Positions 21,115-28,505 of a stretch of DNA of 28,973 nt are shown here, piece after piece; within the stretch, counting starts at the first letter, position 1, and each line of letters begins with the position of its first letter. Made by a program: the position numbers and the translations under genes. The DNA is taken from contig JAEZGJ010000032.1 in NCBI GenBank assembly GCA_023416965.1, positions 1-28,973 of the forward strand, read 5' to 3'. The notes beneath the pieces are model-generated. The model did no database searches. It was not told the DNA's origin and was given only the letters and a program-made list of their open reading frames with translations. This DNA comes from Pseudomonadota bacterium (GTDB lineage: Bacteria; Pseudomonadota; Alphaproteobacteria; Rhizobiales; Phreatobacteraceae).

Positions 21115-22317
21115 ATGGTCCGTGACCTTTCCGCAAAATCGGACGATTCGAAGCGTTTTGCGTCACGATTGGCGTTCTTTTACGCCGCCCTCTTTATCGG
21201 CTTCGGGCTGCACCAGCCCTTCTTTCCCGTCTGGCTGAAGGCCAAGGGCCTCGCCGACGGCCAGATCGGCATCGTGCTCGCCGGCGGCCAGCTCATCCGC
21301 CTCATCGCCACGCCCGTGGTGACCTACCTCGCCGACAAGGCGGGCATCCTCTCCTATGCCATCGTCATCTGCTGCTGCGCGACCGCCGTCGCCTTCATAG
21401 GCGTCGGGCTCGCCGACAGCTTCGCCATGATCCTCATCGGCGTGGTCATCACTGGCCTCGTCTGGAGCCCGCTGGTGCCGCTGGTCGACGCCTATGGCCT
21501 CGCCGGTGTCGCCAAGCGCACGCTCGACTACGGCCGCATTCGCGTCTGGGGCTCCATCGCCTTCATGGTCACCAATATCGTCGGCGGCCTCGCCCTGACC
21601 CTCGTCGCGCCGGAATGGATCGTCTGGATGATCTGGGCGAGCATGATCCCGCTCGTCGTCGCCTCGCTCATGCTGGTCCACGACCGCCGCGACCGTTCGG
21701 TGGCGCCCTCGGGCCCCGGCTTCTTCAACCAGCGCTTCGTGCTCATCATGATCGCCGCCGCCCTGCTCCAGGCGAGCCACGCGGTCTATTACGGCTTCGC
21801 CTCCATCCACTGGAAGGCGCTCGGCTATTCGGGCTTCACGGTGGGCATGCTCTGGGCCATCGCCGTGCTCGCGGAGATCGCCATGTTCTGGGTGGCGACG
21901 CGCTTCACCCGTGACTGGCGCCCCACCACTTTCCTGCTGATTGGCGGGGCCGGGGGCCTGCTGCGCTGGGTGCTCATGGCCCTCGACCCGCCGCTGTGGA
22001 TCAACGCGCCGCTGCAGCTCCTGCACGCAGCCGGCTTCGGCCTCGTCCACCTCGGCACCATGTCCTATCTCGCCGCCAGGCTGCCCGCCCACCAGCGCGC
22101 CAGCGGGCAGGGCACCGTGTCGGTGGCCATCGGCGGCGCCATGGCCCTGTCGACGCTGATCGCCGGCTATCTCTATGCCCGGGTCGGCGCCTCGGCCTAT
22201 CTCGCCATGGGCTCGCTCTGCGCCGCCGGGCTCCTCGTCACCGCAGTGGCAAGGGCCATGCCGGTGCCGCGCCCGGCCGTCCCCGCTCAGCCCCAGAGCG
22301 AGGGCGTCGGCGGATAG
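21115..22317 (+). CDS. MFS transporter, HcaT/MFS_1-like
   Basis: A 400-residue inner-membrane secondary transporter with 12 predicted helices. The N-terminus FYAALFIGFGLHQPFFPVWLKAKGLADGQIG is the hallmark of the MFS_1-like/HcaT group (putative 3-phenylpropionate and nucleoside-type transporters), followed by LIRLIATPVVTYLADKAG, the loop 2-3 motif. DYGRIRVWGSIAFMVTNIVGG is the matching helix-5 region and GQGTVSVAIGGAMALSTLIAGYLY near residue 335 its second-half counterpart. No convincing Shine-Dalgarno precedes ATG 21115. Its last 31 bases overlap the end of the convergent dgcA-like gene. Substrate unknown; a link to D-glutamate is possible by position only. Confidence 0.9.
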   Translation: MVRDLSAKSDDSKRFASRLAFFYAALFIGFGLHQPFFPVWLKAKGLADGQIGIVLAGGQLIRLIATPVVTYLADKAGILSYAIVICCCATAVAFIGVGLADSFAMILIGVVITGLVWSPLVPLVDAYGLAGVAKRTLDYGRIRVWGSIAFMVTNIVGGLALTLVAPEWIVWMIWASMIPLVVASLMLVHDRRDRSVAPSGPGFFNQRFVLIMIAAALLQASHAVYYGFASIHWKALGYSGFTVGMLWAIAVLAEIAMFWVATRFTRDWRPTTFLLIGGAGGLLRWVLMALDPPLWINAPLQLLHAAGFGLVHLGTMSYLAARLPAHQRASGQGTVSVAIGGAMALSTLIAGYLYARVGASAYLAMGSLCAAGLLVTAVARAMPVPRPAVPAQPQSEGVGG

Positions 22318-23270
22318 ACGGTGGCGCCCTCGTAGCGCAGGCCCTCGGGCCGGTCCTCACGCAGGAGGAGCGGACCGTCGAGGTCGACCAGAAAGGCCTT
22401 CTGGGCGATCAGGGTGGCCGGCGCCATCGACAGCGACGTACCGAGCATGCACCCCGTCATGATCTTGAGGCCGAGCTTCTCGGCCTCGGCGACGAGCAGG
22501 AAGGCTTCCGTGAGGCCGCCGGTCTTGTCGAGCTTGACATTGATGGCGTCGTACTTGCCGGCGAGCTTCGCCAGCGACGGACGATCGTGGACGCTCTCGT
22601 CGGCGCAGATCGGGATGGGCCGGCGCACGTGGAGCAGCGCCTCGTCGTCGGAGGCGGGCAGGGGCTGCTCCACCAGCGCGATGCGGAAGCGCTCGCAGAC
22701 CGCAAGATTCGCCTCGAGATTGGCCGGGGTCCAGCCCTCGTTGGCATCGATGACGAGCGTCGCCTCGGGCACGGCGGCGCGGATCGCGGCGAGCCTGTCG
22801 GCGTCGCCCTCGCCGCCAAGCTTGATCTTGAGGTGCGGGCGGCCGCACAGGGCCGCCTGCTCGGCCATCTCCTCGGGCGAGGACAGCGAGATCGTGTAGA
22901 CCGTCGTCAGCGGCTTCGGCGCCGGCATGCCGGCGAGGTCCCAGGCGCGCTTGCCGGCGAGCTTCGATTCCAGGTCCCACAGCGCGCAGTCCACCGCATT
23001 GCGCGCCGCGCCGGGCTTCATCGCGGTGAGCAGGCCCTGCCGGTCGAGGCCGTTGTCGAGCGCGTCGACCATGGCCTCGATATCGGCGGCGACCCCGTCC
23101 ACCGATTCCCCGTAGCGCGGATAGGGCACGCATTCGGCGCGGCCGATGGCCGCTCCCTCGCGGATTTCGCAGACGACCACCACCGCCTCGGTGCGCGAGC
23201 CGCGCGAGATGGTGAAGGTGCCGGCGATCGGCCAACGTTCGGTTCGGACGGTCAGTTCACGGGAGGCCAT
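22287..23270 (-). CDS. dgcA: Enolase-superfamily epimerase, probable N-acetyl-D-glutamate racemase (DgcA-like); alternatively dipeptide epimerase
   Basis: A 327-residue muconate-lactonising-type enolase-superfamily enzyme. Catalytic acid/base lysines are K150 in HLKIKLGG and K246 in NVKLDKTGG; metal ligands are D175 (VIDANEGW), E201 (LVEQPLP) and D224 (ICADES). MTGCMLGTSLS near 271-281 and the C-terminal DLDGPLLL resemble L-Ala-D/L-Glu epimerases. It follows a DUF1611 gene by 14 bases. That pairing is what was described for DgcN-DgcA in marine bacteria, where D-glutamate is N-acetylated and the product racemised to N-acetyl-L-glutamate. From context I therefore prefer DgcA over a cell-wall dipeptide epimerase. 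The 3' end overlaps the MFS gene. Confidence 0.85.
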   Translation of the reverse strand: MASRELTVRTERWPIAGTFTISRGSRTEAVVVVCEIREGAAIGRAECVPYPRYGESVDGVAADIEAMVDALDNGLDRQGLLTAMKPGAARNAVDCALWDLESKLAGKRAWDLAGMPAPKPLTTVYTISLSSPEEMAEQAALCGRPHLKIKLGGEGDADRLAAIRAAVPEATLVIDANEGWTPANLEANLAVCERFRIALVEQPLPASDDEALLHVRRPIPICADESVHDRPSLAKLAGKYDAINVKLDKTGGLTEAFLLVAEAEKLGLKIMTGCMLGTSLSMAPATLIAQKAFLVDLDGPLLLREDRPEGLRYEGATVYPPTPSLWG

Positions 23271-23284
23271 GATGCGGGGAGCCC

Positions 23285-24343
23285 TCAGTTCGCCCGGCGG
23301 GCGGAGGACTTCGCCTTCTTCGGCTTCGGCTCGGGCTCGCCGTAGAGTTCTGCGATGGCATCCACCAGCGGCTCGACGCCGAAGCGCACCGGGTCGGTCG
23401 CCGGCAGCTCGTATTCCCGCGACAGGCGATCGAGATAGGTGAAGGCCTGATCCTCCGAGAGGTGCTCGGTGTTGATCGACAGGCCCGTGCAGGTGATGGC
23501 CGGGTTGGTCAGCCGTCCGAGGGCCACCGTCTGCTCGATGACGTCGTCGATGGAGGGCAGAGGCGTCTGCACCCCGCGCATCGTCCGGCGGGTCGGCTCG
23601 TGGCAGACGATGAAGGCGTCCGGCTGGGCGCCGTGCAGCAGGCCCAGCGTCACGCCGGCGAAGGAGGGGTGGAACAGCGAGCCCTGGCCCTCGACCACGT
23701 CCCAGTGCAGCGGGTCGGCGGCCGGGGTCAGCCACTCCGCGGCGCCGGCGATGAAGTCGGCCACCACCGCGTCCACGGCGACGCCGCGGCCCGAGATGAA
23801 GATGCCGGTCTGGCCGGTGGCGCGGAAATCGGCGTCGAAGCCGCGCTCGCGCATGCCCTTCTCCATGGCCAGCGCCGTGTACTTCTTGCCGACCGAGCAG
23901 TCGGTGCCGACCATCAGCAGCCGCTTGCCCGAGCGCAGGCCGCCCTTGCCGGTGGCGAAGGTCTGCTTGGGATGGCGCACGTCATGGAGCTGGCGGCCGT
24001 GCTTCTTGGCGGCGGCGGCGATCTTCGGGATGTCGGAGAGCTTCGCATGCAGGCCCGTGGCCACGTCCATGCCGGCCTCGATCGCCTCGACGATGCTGGC
24101 GATCCAGTGGTCGGGCAGCACGCCGCCGGCATTGACGACGCCGACGACGAGCGTCTTGGCGCCTGCCTTGGCGCCGGCGGTGATCGACAGGTCCTTCAGG
24201 CCCGTATCGGCCTTGCAGCCTTCCAGCCGCACCTGGCCGACGCACCAGTCGCGGCGCCAGTCGACGATGCCCTGCGCCGTCTTGGCGGCGAGCTGGTCGT
24301 GGACGTCCCCGAGGAAGAGGAGATAGGGCTTGGCGAGTTCCAT
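23285..24343 (-). CDS. dgcN: DUF1611 family protein, probable D-glutamate N-acetyltransferase (DgcN-like)
   Basis: A 352-residue cytoplasmic protein of the DUF1611 family. It has a P-loop-like motif GTDCSVGKKYTA (146-157), the N-terminal YLLFLGDVHDQLAAKTAQGIVDW and the conserved VVEGQGSLFHPSFAGVTLGLLHG (217-239). By published work on the DgcN-DgcA pathway, members acetylate D-glutamate with acetyl-CoA to N-acetyl-D-glutamate; older annotation calls them NAD-dependent epimerase/dehydratase-like. It is first of a two-gene operon with the dgcA-like gene. The tail PKPKKAKSSARRAN is Lys/Arg-rich and probably disordered. The regulator DgcR known from other bacteria is not next to it. Family certain, activity from context. 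Confidence 0.87.
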   Translation of the reverse strand: MELAKPYLLFLGDVHDQLAAKTAQGIVDWRRDWCVGQVRLEGCKADTGLKDLSITAGAKAGAKTLVVGVVNAGGVLPDHWIASIVEAIEAGMDVATGLHAKLSDIPKIAAAAKKHGRQLHDVRHPKQTFATGKGGLRSGKRLLMVGTDCSVGKKYTALAMEKGMRERGFDADFRATGQTGIFISGRGVAVDAVVADFIAGAAEWLTPAADPLHWDVVEGQGSLFHPSFAGVTLGLLHGAQPDAFIVCHEPTRRTMRGVQTPLPSIDDVIEQTVALGRLTNPAITCTGLSINTEHLSEDQAFTYLDRLSREYELPATDPVRFGVEPLVDAIAELYGEPEPKPKKAKSSARRAN

Positions 24344-24481
24344 GAGGCGGCCTGCAAGGGAGAATGAGAGGGGCGGCGACCTCGACGGCGCCGGACGGCT
24401 CCTTTATGGAGAGACCGAGCGCGCGTGCCAAGCCGGACCCGCGCATGCGACTTATTCGCGGCCGTGAGCGGGAAGAGCCTC

Positions 24482-25618
24482 GTGCCTGAAGCCCAACTGG
24501 CGAGCAGAGTGGACGGCAGCCGCCTGACGGTGGCCCTCGCCGGCATGTGGACGGCCGACACGGCCGGCGACATGGAGCCGAAGGTCGCCGGCCTCATCGC
24601 CGAAGGCGGCTCGCCGCAATCCGTCCTGCTCGACTTCTCCCGCGTCCAGCGGCTCGACACGCTGGGCGGCACGCTGGTGCGCGGCATCGAGATGGCCTTC
24701 GGCGCCCGCGGCATTCCGGTGGAGCGCACGGGCCTGTCGAAGGCCGCATCCGCCATCTACGCCGAGATCGCCGACGGGCTCGCCGAGCCGGCCCCGCCGC
24801 CGCCGAAGGCCAAGCCCGCCATCGTCCAAGGCCTCGACAAGGTCGGCGAGCAGATGGTCGAGGCCGGCCGCGACCTCGTGGCGCTCGTCTCCTTCTTCGG
24901 CGAGGTGGTCGCCGCCGCCGGCTCGATCTTCACCGGCGTCGGTCGCTTCCGCCTCGCCGCCGTGGTCACCCAGCTCGACCGGGTGGCCTTCCGCGCCGTG
25001 CCGATCATGGCGCTGATCACCTTCCTCATCGGCGGCATCATCGCCCAGCAGGGCATCTTCTTCTTCCGCGACTTCGGCGCCGACACCTATGTCGTCGACC
25101 TCGTCTCCATCCTCACCCTGCGCGAGATCGGCGTGCTCATCGTCTCGATCATGGTGGCGGGCCGGACCGGCTCGGCCTTCACCGCCGAGATCGGTTCGAT
25201 GAAGATGCGCGAGGAGATCGACGCGCTGAAGGTCATGGGTCTCAATCCCGTCGAGGTGCTGGTCCTGCCGCGCCTCACCGCCCTGGTCCTAGGCCTGCCG
25301 CTGCTCACCTTCATCGGCGACATCTCCGCCATCCTGGGCGGCGCCATGGTTGCGCAGTTCTACGGGCAGATCCCCATCGACATCTTCTTCACCCGCATGC
25401 AGGAGGAGGTCTCCCAGCGCCACCTCTGGGTGGGCCTCGCCAAGGCGCCCTTCATGGCGCTGATCATCGGCCTCGTGGCCTGCATCGAGGGCATGCGGGT
25501 GAAGGGCTCGGCGGAGAGCCTCGGCCAGCAGACCACCGCCTCCGTGGTGAAGGCGATCTTCCTCGTCATCGTCATGGACGGGCTGTTCGCCATCTTCTTC
25601 GCCAGCCTCGGCTACTGA
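24482..25618 (+). CDS. mlaE: MlaE-type lipid ABC transporter permease with N-terminal STAS domain
   Basis: The inner-membrane permease of an Mla-type phospholipid transporter. Residues 1-110 form a STAS domain (LTVALAGMWTADTAGD, SVLLDFSRVQRLDTLGG, with D59-T60 at the usual regulatory site), so the MlaB function is fused to the permease. From about 120 the MlaE part follows, with FRAVPIMALITFLIGGIIAQQG, LREIGVLIVSIMVAGRTGSAF and EEIDALKVMGLNPVEVLVLPR as the characteristic core. I chose GTG 24482, giving 378 residues, because GGGAAG precedes it and homologous STAS domains start just after; GTG 24425 (397 residues, GGAG 11 bases upstream) is the alternative. First gene of a four-gene operon. Confidence 0.93.
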   Translation: MPEAQLASRVDGSRLTVALAGMWTADTAGDMEPKVAGLIAEGGSPQSVLLDFSRVQRLDTLGGTLVRGIEMAFGARGIPVERTGLSKAASAIYAEIADGLAEPAPPPPKAKPAIVQGLDKVGEQMVEAGRDLVALVSFFGEVVAAAGSIFTGVGRFRLAAVVTQLDRVAFRAVPIMALITFLIGGIIAQQGIFFFRDFGADTYVVDLVSILTLREIGVLIVSIMVAGRTGSAFTAEIGSMKMREEIDALKVMGLNPVEVLVLPRLTALVLGLPLLTFIGDISAILGGAMVAQFYGQIPIDIFFTRMQEEVSQRHLWVGLAKAPFMALIIGLVACIEGMRVKGSAESLGQQTTASVVKAIFLVIVMDGLFAIFFASLGY

Positions 25619-25632
25619 CGGAAGGAGCCCCC

Positions 25633-26412
25633 GTGGCGGATTACGAGACAGGCGACGTCATCATCTCGGTCCGGGACGTTGCCATCGGCTTCGGCGAGCG
25701 GCTGATCATCGACGGCCTCGACCTCGATGTTCGTGCCGGCGAGGTCCTGGGCGTGGTTGGCGGTTCGGGCACCGGCAAATCGGTGCTCACCCGCTGCATC
25801 ATCGGTCTCGTCCCGAAGCGCCGCGGCAAGATCACCGTCTTCAACCAGGACCTGGATGGTCTTTCCCGCGCCGAGCACAAGGCCATCGAGCGGCGCTGGG
25901 GCGTCCTGTTCCAGCATGGCGCCTTGTTCTCGTCGCTGACGGTGAAGCAGAACATCCAGGTGCCGCTGCGCGAATATCTCAAGCTCTCCGAGCCGCTGAT
26001 GGACGAGATCGCCCGGCTCAAGATCGCCATGGTGGGCCTGAAGCCCGACGCCGCGGACAAGTACCCGTCCGAACTCTCCGGCGGCATGATCAAGCGTGCC
26101 GCGCTCGCGCGCGCGCTCGCGCTGGACCCCGAGATCGTCTTCCTCGACGAGCCGACCTCCGGCCTCGACCCCATCGGCGCCGAGGAATTCGACACGCTCA
26201 TCAGGACGTTACGCGACACTCTGGGCCTGACCGTGTATATGGTCACCCACGATCTCGATAGCCTGGCGCGAATCTGCGATCGCATCGCGGCCCTCGCCGG
26301 GGGCAAGGTCATCGCCACGGGGACGATGGAAGACATGGTCCGCCATCCCCATCCCTGGCTGAAGCAGTATTTCGGCGGCGAACGCGCCCGTGCCGCCCGG
26401 GTGAAGGCGTGA
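25633..26412 (+). CDS. mlaF: Mla-type lipid ABC transporter ATP-binding protein
   Basis: The 259-residue cytoplasmic ATPase that powers the Mla-type transporter. Walker A is GGSGTGKSV (43-51), the Q-loop VLFQHGALFSSLTVKQNI, the signature SELSGGMIKRAALARAL, Walker B EIVFLDEPTSGLDP, and the H-loop VTHDLDSL. LSGGM in place of LSGGQ and the QHGALFSSL segment are typical of MlaF/Ttg2A. The start is GTG 25633 with AAGGAG before it, 14 bases after the mlaE stop. The C-terminal HPWLKQYFGGERARAARV is the usual MlaF end. Confidence 0.94.
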   Translation: MADYETGDVIISVRDVAIGFGERLIIDGLDLDVRAGEVLGVVGGSGTGKSVLTRCIIGLVPKRRGKITVFNQDLDGLSRAEHKAIERRWGVLFQHGALFSSLTVKQNIQVPLREYLKLSEPLMDEIARLKIAMVGLKPDAADKYPSELSGGMIKRAALARALALDPEIVFLDEPTSGLDPIGAEEFDTLIRTLRDTLGLTVYMVTHDLDSLARICDRIAALAGGKVIATGTMEDMVRHPHPWLKQYFGGERARAARVKA

Positions 26413-26431
26413 AGGACGTGAGCTGAGGCGC

Positions 26432-27769
26432 ATGGAAACCAAGGCCAACACCACGCTGATCGGCCTCTTCACCCTCGCGGTGCTCGGCGCCTTCGGCCTG
26501 TTCCTCTGGTGGTTCCTGCGCGTCGGCGACAGCAGCAACCGCGAGGATTTCCGCGTCGTCTTCACCGGTCCGGTCAGCGGCCTTCGCACCGGTTCGGCGG
26601 TGTTCTTCAACGGCATCCGCAAGGGTGAGGTGAAGCGCATCGACATCGATCCGAACGACCCCCGCAAGGTGGTCGCCATCATCGGCCTCCAGCCGGGAAC
26701 CCCGGTCTCCACCGCGACCCGCGCCACGCTGAACGTCCAGCTCCTCTCCGGCATCGCCTCGCTCGGCCTGGCCAACGGGCCCGATCCGGCGCAGCCGCTC
26801 GCCCGCGCCGCGGGTGCGCCGCCGCCGCAGATCGGCCCCGACGTGCCCGGCGGTTCCGACATCATGTCGGGTGCCCAGCAGACCATGACGACGCTGAACG
26901 GGCTGGTGAACCGGCTCGACACGGTGATCGCCGAGGGGCAGGGTTCCTTCCAGCAGAGCCTTCGCAACGTCGAGAAGTTCACCGCGGCGCTCGGCGACAA
27001 TTCCGACGGCGTCCGCGAGTTCCTCGGCCAGACGGGCGAGGCGGCCAAGCAGATCGCGGCGCTCGCGCAGCGGCTCGACCGGGTCACCACCCAGATCGAA
27101 TCGATGATGGAGGGCGCCCAGCCCGGCCGCATCAGCTCGATCCTGCGCAACATCGACGAGCTGACCGGCGGCCTCAACGCCCAGCGCGAGAATTTCGCCG
27201 ACCTGCTGCGCGACGCCCGCCGCGCCGCCGGCTCCCTGACGCAGACGCTCGGCACCGTCAACGAGACGGTGGCGAGCTTCGACGTGCGGGCGCTGAACCG
27301 GACGCTCGCCGGCGCGGACAGGGTGATCGAATCCCTCGACAGCGAGCGGATCGGCCGCGCCATGGCCAATATCGACCGCTTCACCCAGGCCCTCGGCGAC
27401 AATTCGGCCAACGTCGATGTCCTCCTGAAGAATGCCGGCGAGGTCTCCACGAAGCTGAACGCCATGGCCGACCGCATCGACGGCTTGTTGAAGAGCTTCA
27501 CGGGAGACGGAACCAACAACATGTTCGCCGAGTTTACTGCCACGGCGCGCTCGGTCCGCACGCTCGCCGAGAGGCTCGACACCCGCACCGCGCAGCTGAC
27601 GAACTCCATCTCCGGCTTCACGGATCGTACGATCCGCGATATTCAGTCGCTGTCGACCGACGGTCGGCGGACGCTGACGGAACTCGAACGGACGCTGCGC
27701 TCGCTTGAGCGCAATCCGCAGAGGTTCATTTTCGGCGGATCGGGCGTGCCCGAATACAATCGCCGCTAG
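26432..27769 (+). CDS. mlaD: MCE-domain protein, MlaD-like, with repeated coiled-coil tail
   Basis: A 445-residue periplasmic protein anchored by one N-terminal helix (about 8-30, LIGLFTLAVLGAFGLFLWWFL). The MCE domain covers about 35-120 (FRVVFTGPVSGLRTGSAVFFNG, VKRIDIDPNDPRKVV, TLNVQLLSGIASLGL); MCE rings form the lipid-conducting channel in the periplasm. The tail is long and helical, and carries three related units beginning NVEKFTAALGDNSDGVREFL (179), NIDELTGGLNAQRENFADLL (240) and NIDRFTQALGDNSANVDVLL (313). E. coli MlaD has no such tail. The end RNPQRFIFGG is a common finish in MCE proteins that work with an auxiliary lipoprotein. Nineteen bases separate it from mlaF. Confidence 0.93.
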   Translation: METKANTTLIGLFTLAVLGAFGLFLWWFLRVGDSSNREDFRVVFTGPVSGLRTGSAVFFNGIRKGEVKRIDIDPNDPRKVVAIIGLQPGTPVSTATRATLNVQLLSGIASLGLANGPDPAQPLARAAGAPPPQIGPDVPGGSDIMSGAQQTMTTLNGLVNRLDTVIAEGQGSFQQSLRNVEKFTAALGDNSDGVREFLGQTGEAAKQIAALAQRLDRVTTQIESMMEGAQPGRISSILRNIDELTGGLNAQRENFADLLRDARRAAGSLTQTLGTVNETVASFDVRALNRTLAGADRVIESLDSERIGRAMANIDRFTQALGDNSANVDVLLKNAGEVSTKLNAMADRIDGLLKSFTGDGTNNMFAEFTATARSVRTLAERLDTRTAQLTNSISGFTDRTIRDIQSLSTDGRRTLTELERTLRSLERNPQRFIFGGSGVPEYNRR

Positions 27770-27790
27770 GGCGAAACTGAAGGTTCGGGC

Positions 27791-28420
27791 GTGCAGCACA
27801 CCAGGTCGGACGACGAGGGATCGAAGCGGGCGGGGCGCCGCACCGGGTTGGCCGTGGCGCTGGCCCTGGCCCTGGGGCTCGCGGGCTGCTCGTCCTCATC
27901 CAGCGTGCCGCGCGGCTTCGACATCATCGCACCGACGACTTTCCCGGCCCGCGCCGGCGCCGTCCGCGGCCAGCTCCTGGTGGTCGAGCCCAAGGCCATC
28001 GCCAGCCTCGACACCGAGCGCATCGCGGTGCGCGGCCCCGGCGGGGCCTATTCCTACCTGACCGACGGCGCCTGGGCCGACCGCCTGCCCAAGCTCCTGC
28101 AGGCCCGCCTCATCCAGTCCTTCGAGAACGCCAACCGCCTGCGCTCCGTCGGTCGGCCCGGCGACCGCCTCGCCTCCGACTGGCAGCTGCTGGCCGAGAT
28201 CCGCTCCTTCGAAGTTGTCGCCTCCGGCGCCACCGAGGTGGTCGTCGAACTGTCGGTGAAGATCGTCAACGACCGCTCCGGCCGCATCCTCGCCGGCCGG
28301 GTCTTCTCGGCCCGCGCTCCCGCAGCCGGCACGGATGCCGTCAACGTCTCCACCGCCTTCAACGGCGCCGTGCAGAGCGTCATGCGCGAGATCGTGCTCT
28401 GGTCCACCGGTCAGGTCTGA
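27791..28420 (+). CDS. ABC-type transport auxiliary lipoprotein (PqiC/YmbA-like)
   Basis: A 209-residue lipoprotein: basic N-terminus, hydrophobic stretch LAVALALALGLAGC with the lipobox cysteine C33, then a Ser-rich spacer. Serine at +2 predicts an outer-membrane location. The body fits the ABC-type transport auxiliary lipoprotein family: VVEPKAIASLDTERIAVRGPGGAYSYLTDGAWADRLPKLLQARLIQSFENANRL, then DWQLLAEIRSFEV. Such proteins couple MCE proteins to the outer membrane. Start is GTG 27791 with GAAGG upstream, 21 bases after mlaD. It takes the place that mlaC (soluble carrier) has in enterobacterial mla operons. A terminator follows. Confidence 0.9.
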   Translation: MQHTRSDDEGSKRAGRRTGLAVALALALGLAGCSSSSSVPRGFDIIAPTTFPARAGAVRGQLLVVEPKAIASLDTERIAVRGPGGAYSYLTDGAWADRLPKLLQARLIQSFENANRLRSVGRPGDRLASDWQLLAEIRSFEVVASGATEVVVELSVKIVNDRSGRILAGRVFSARAPAAGTDAVNVSTAFNGAVQSVMREIVLWSTGQV

Positions 28421-28456
28421 GCACCGGCCTGATTCAATCCCTGCCGCAGACATAGA

Positions 28457-28482
28457 AAAAGGGCGCCGCGCGGCGCCCTTTT
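28457..28482. terminator. Bidirectional rho-independent terminator
   Basis: AAAAGGGCGCC (28457-28467) and GGCGCCCTTTT (28472-28482) form an 11-bp perfect stem with loop GCGC. T runs follow the GC stem on both strands, so it can end both the Mla operon from the left and the convergent minus-strand gene from the right. Confidence 0.92.
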
Positions 28483-28505
28483 CGCATTCAGCCCGTTGGA
28501 CCGCT

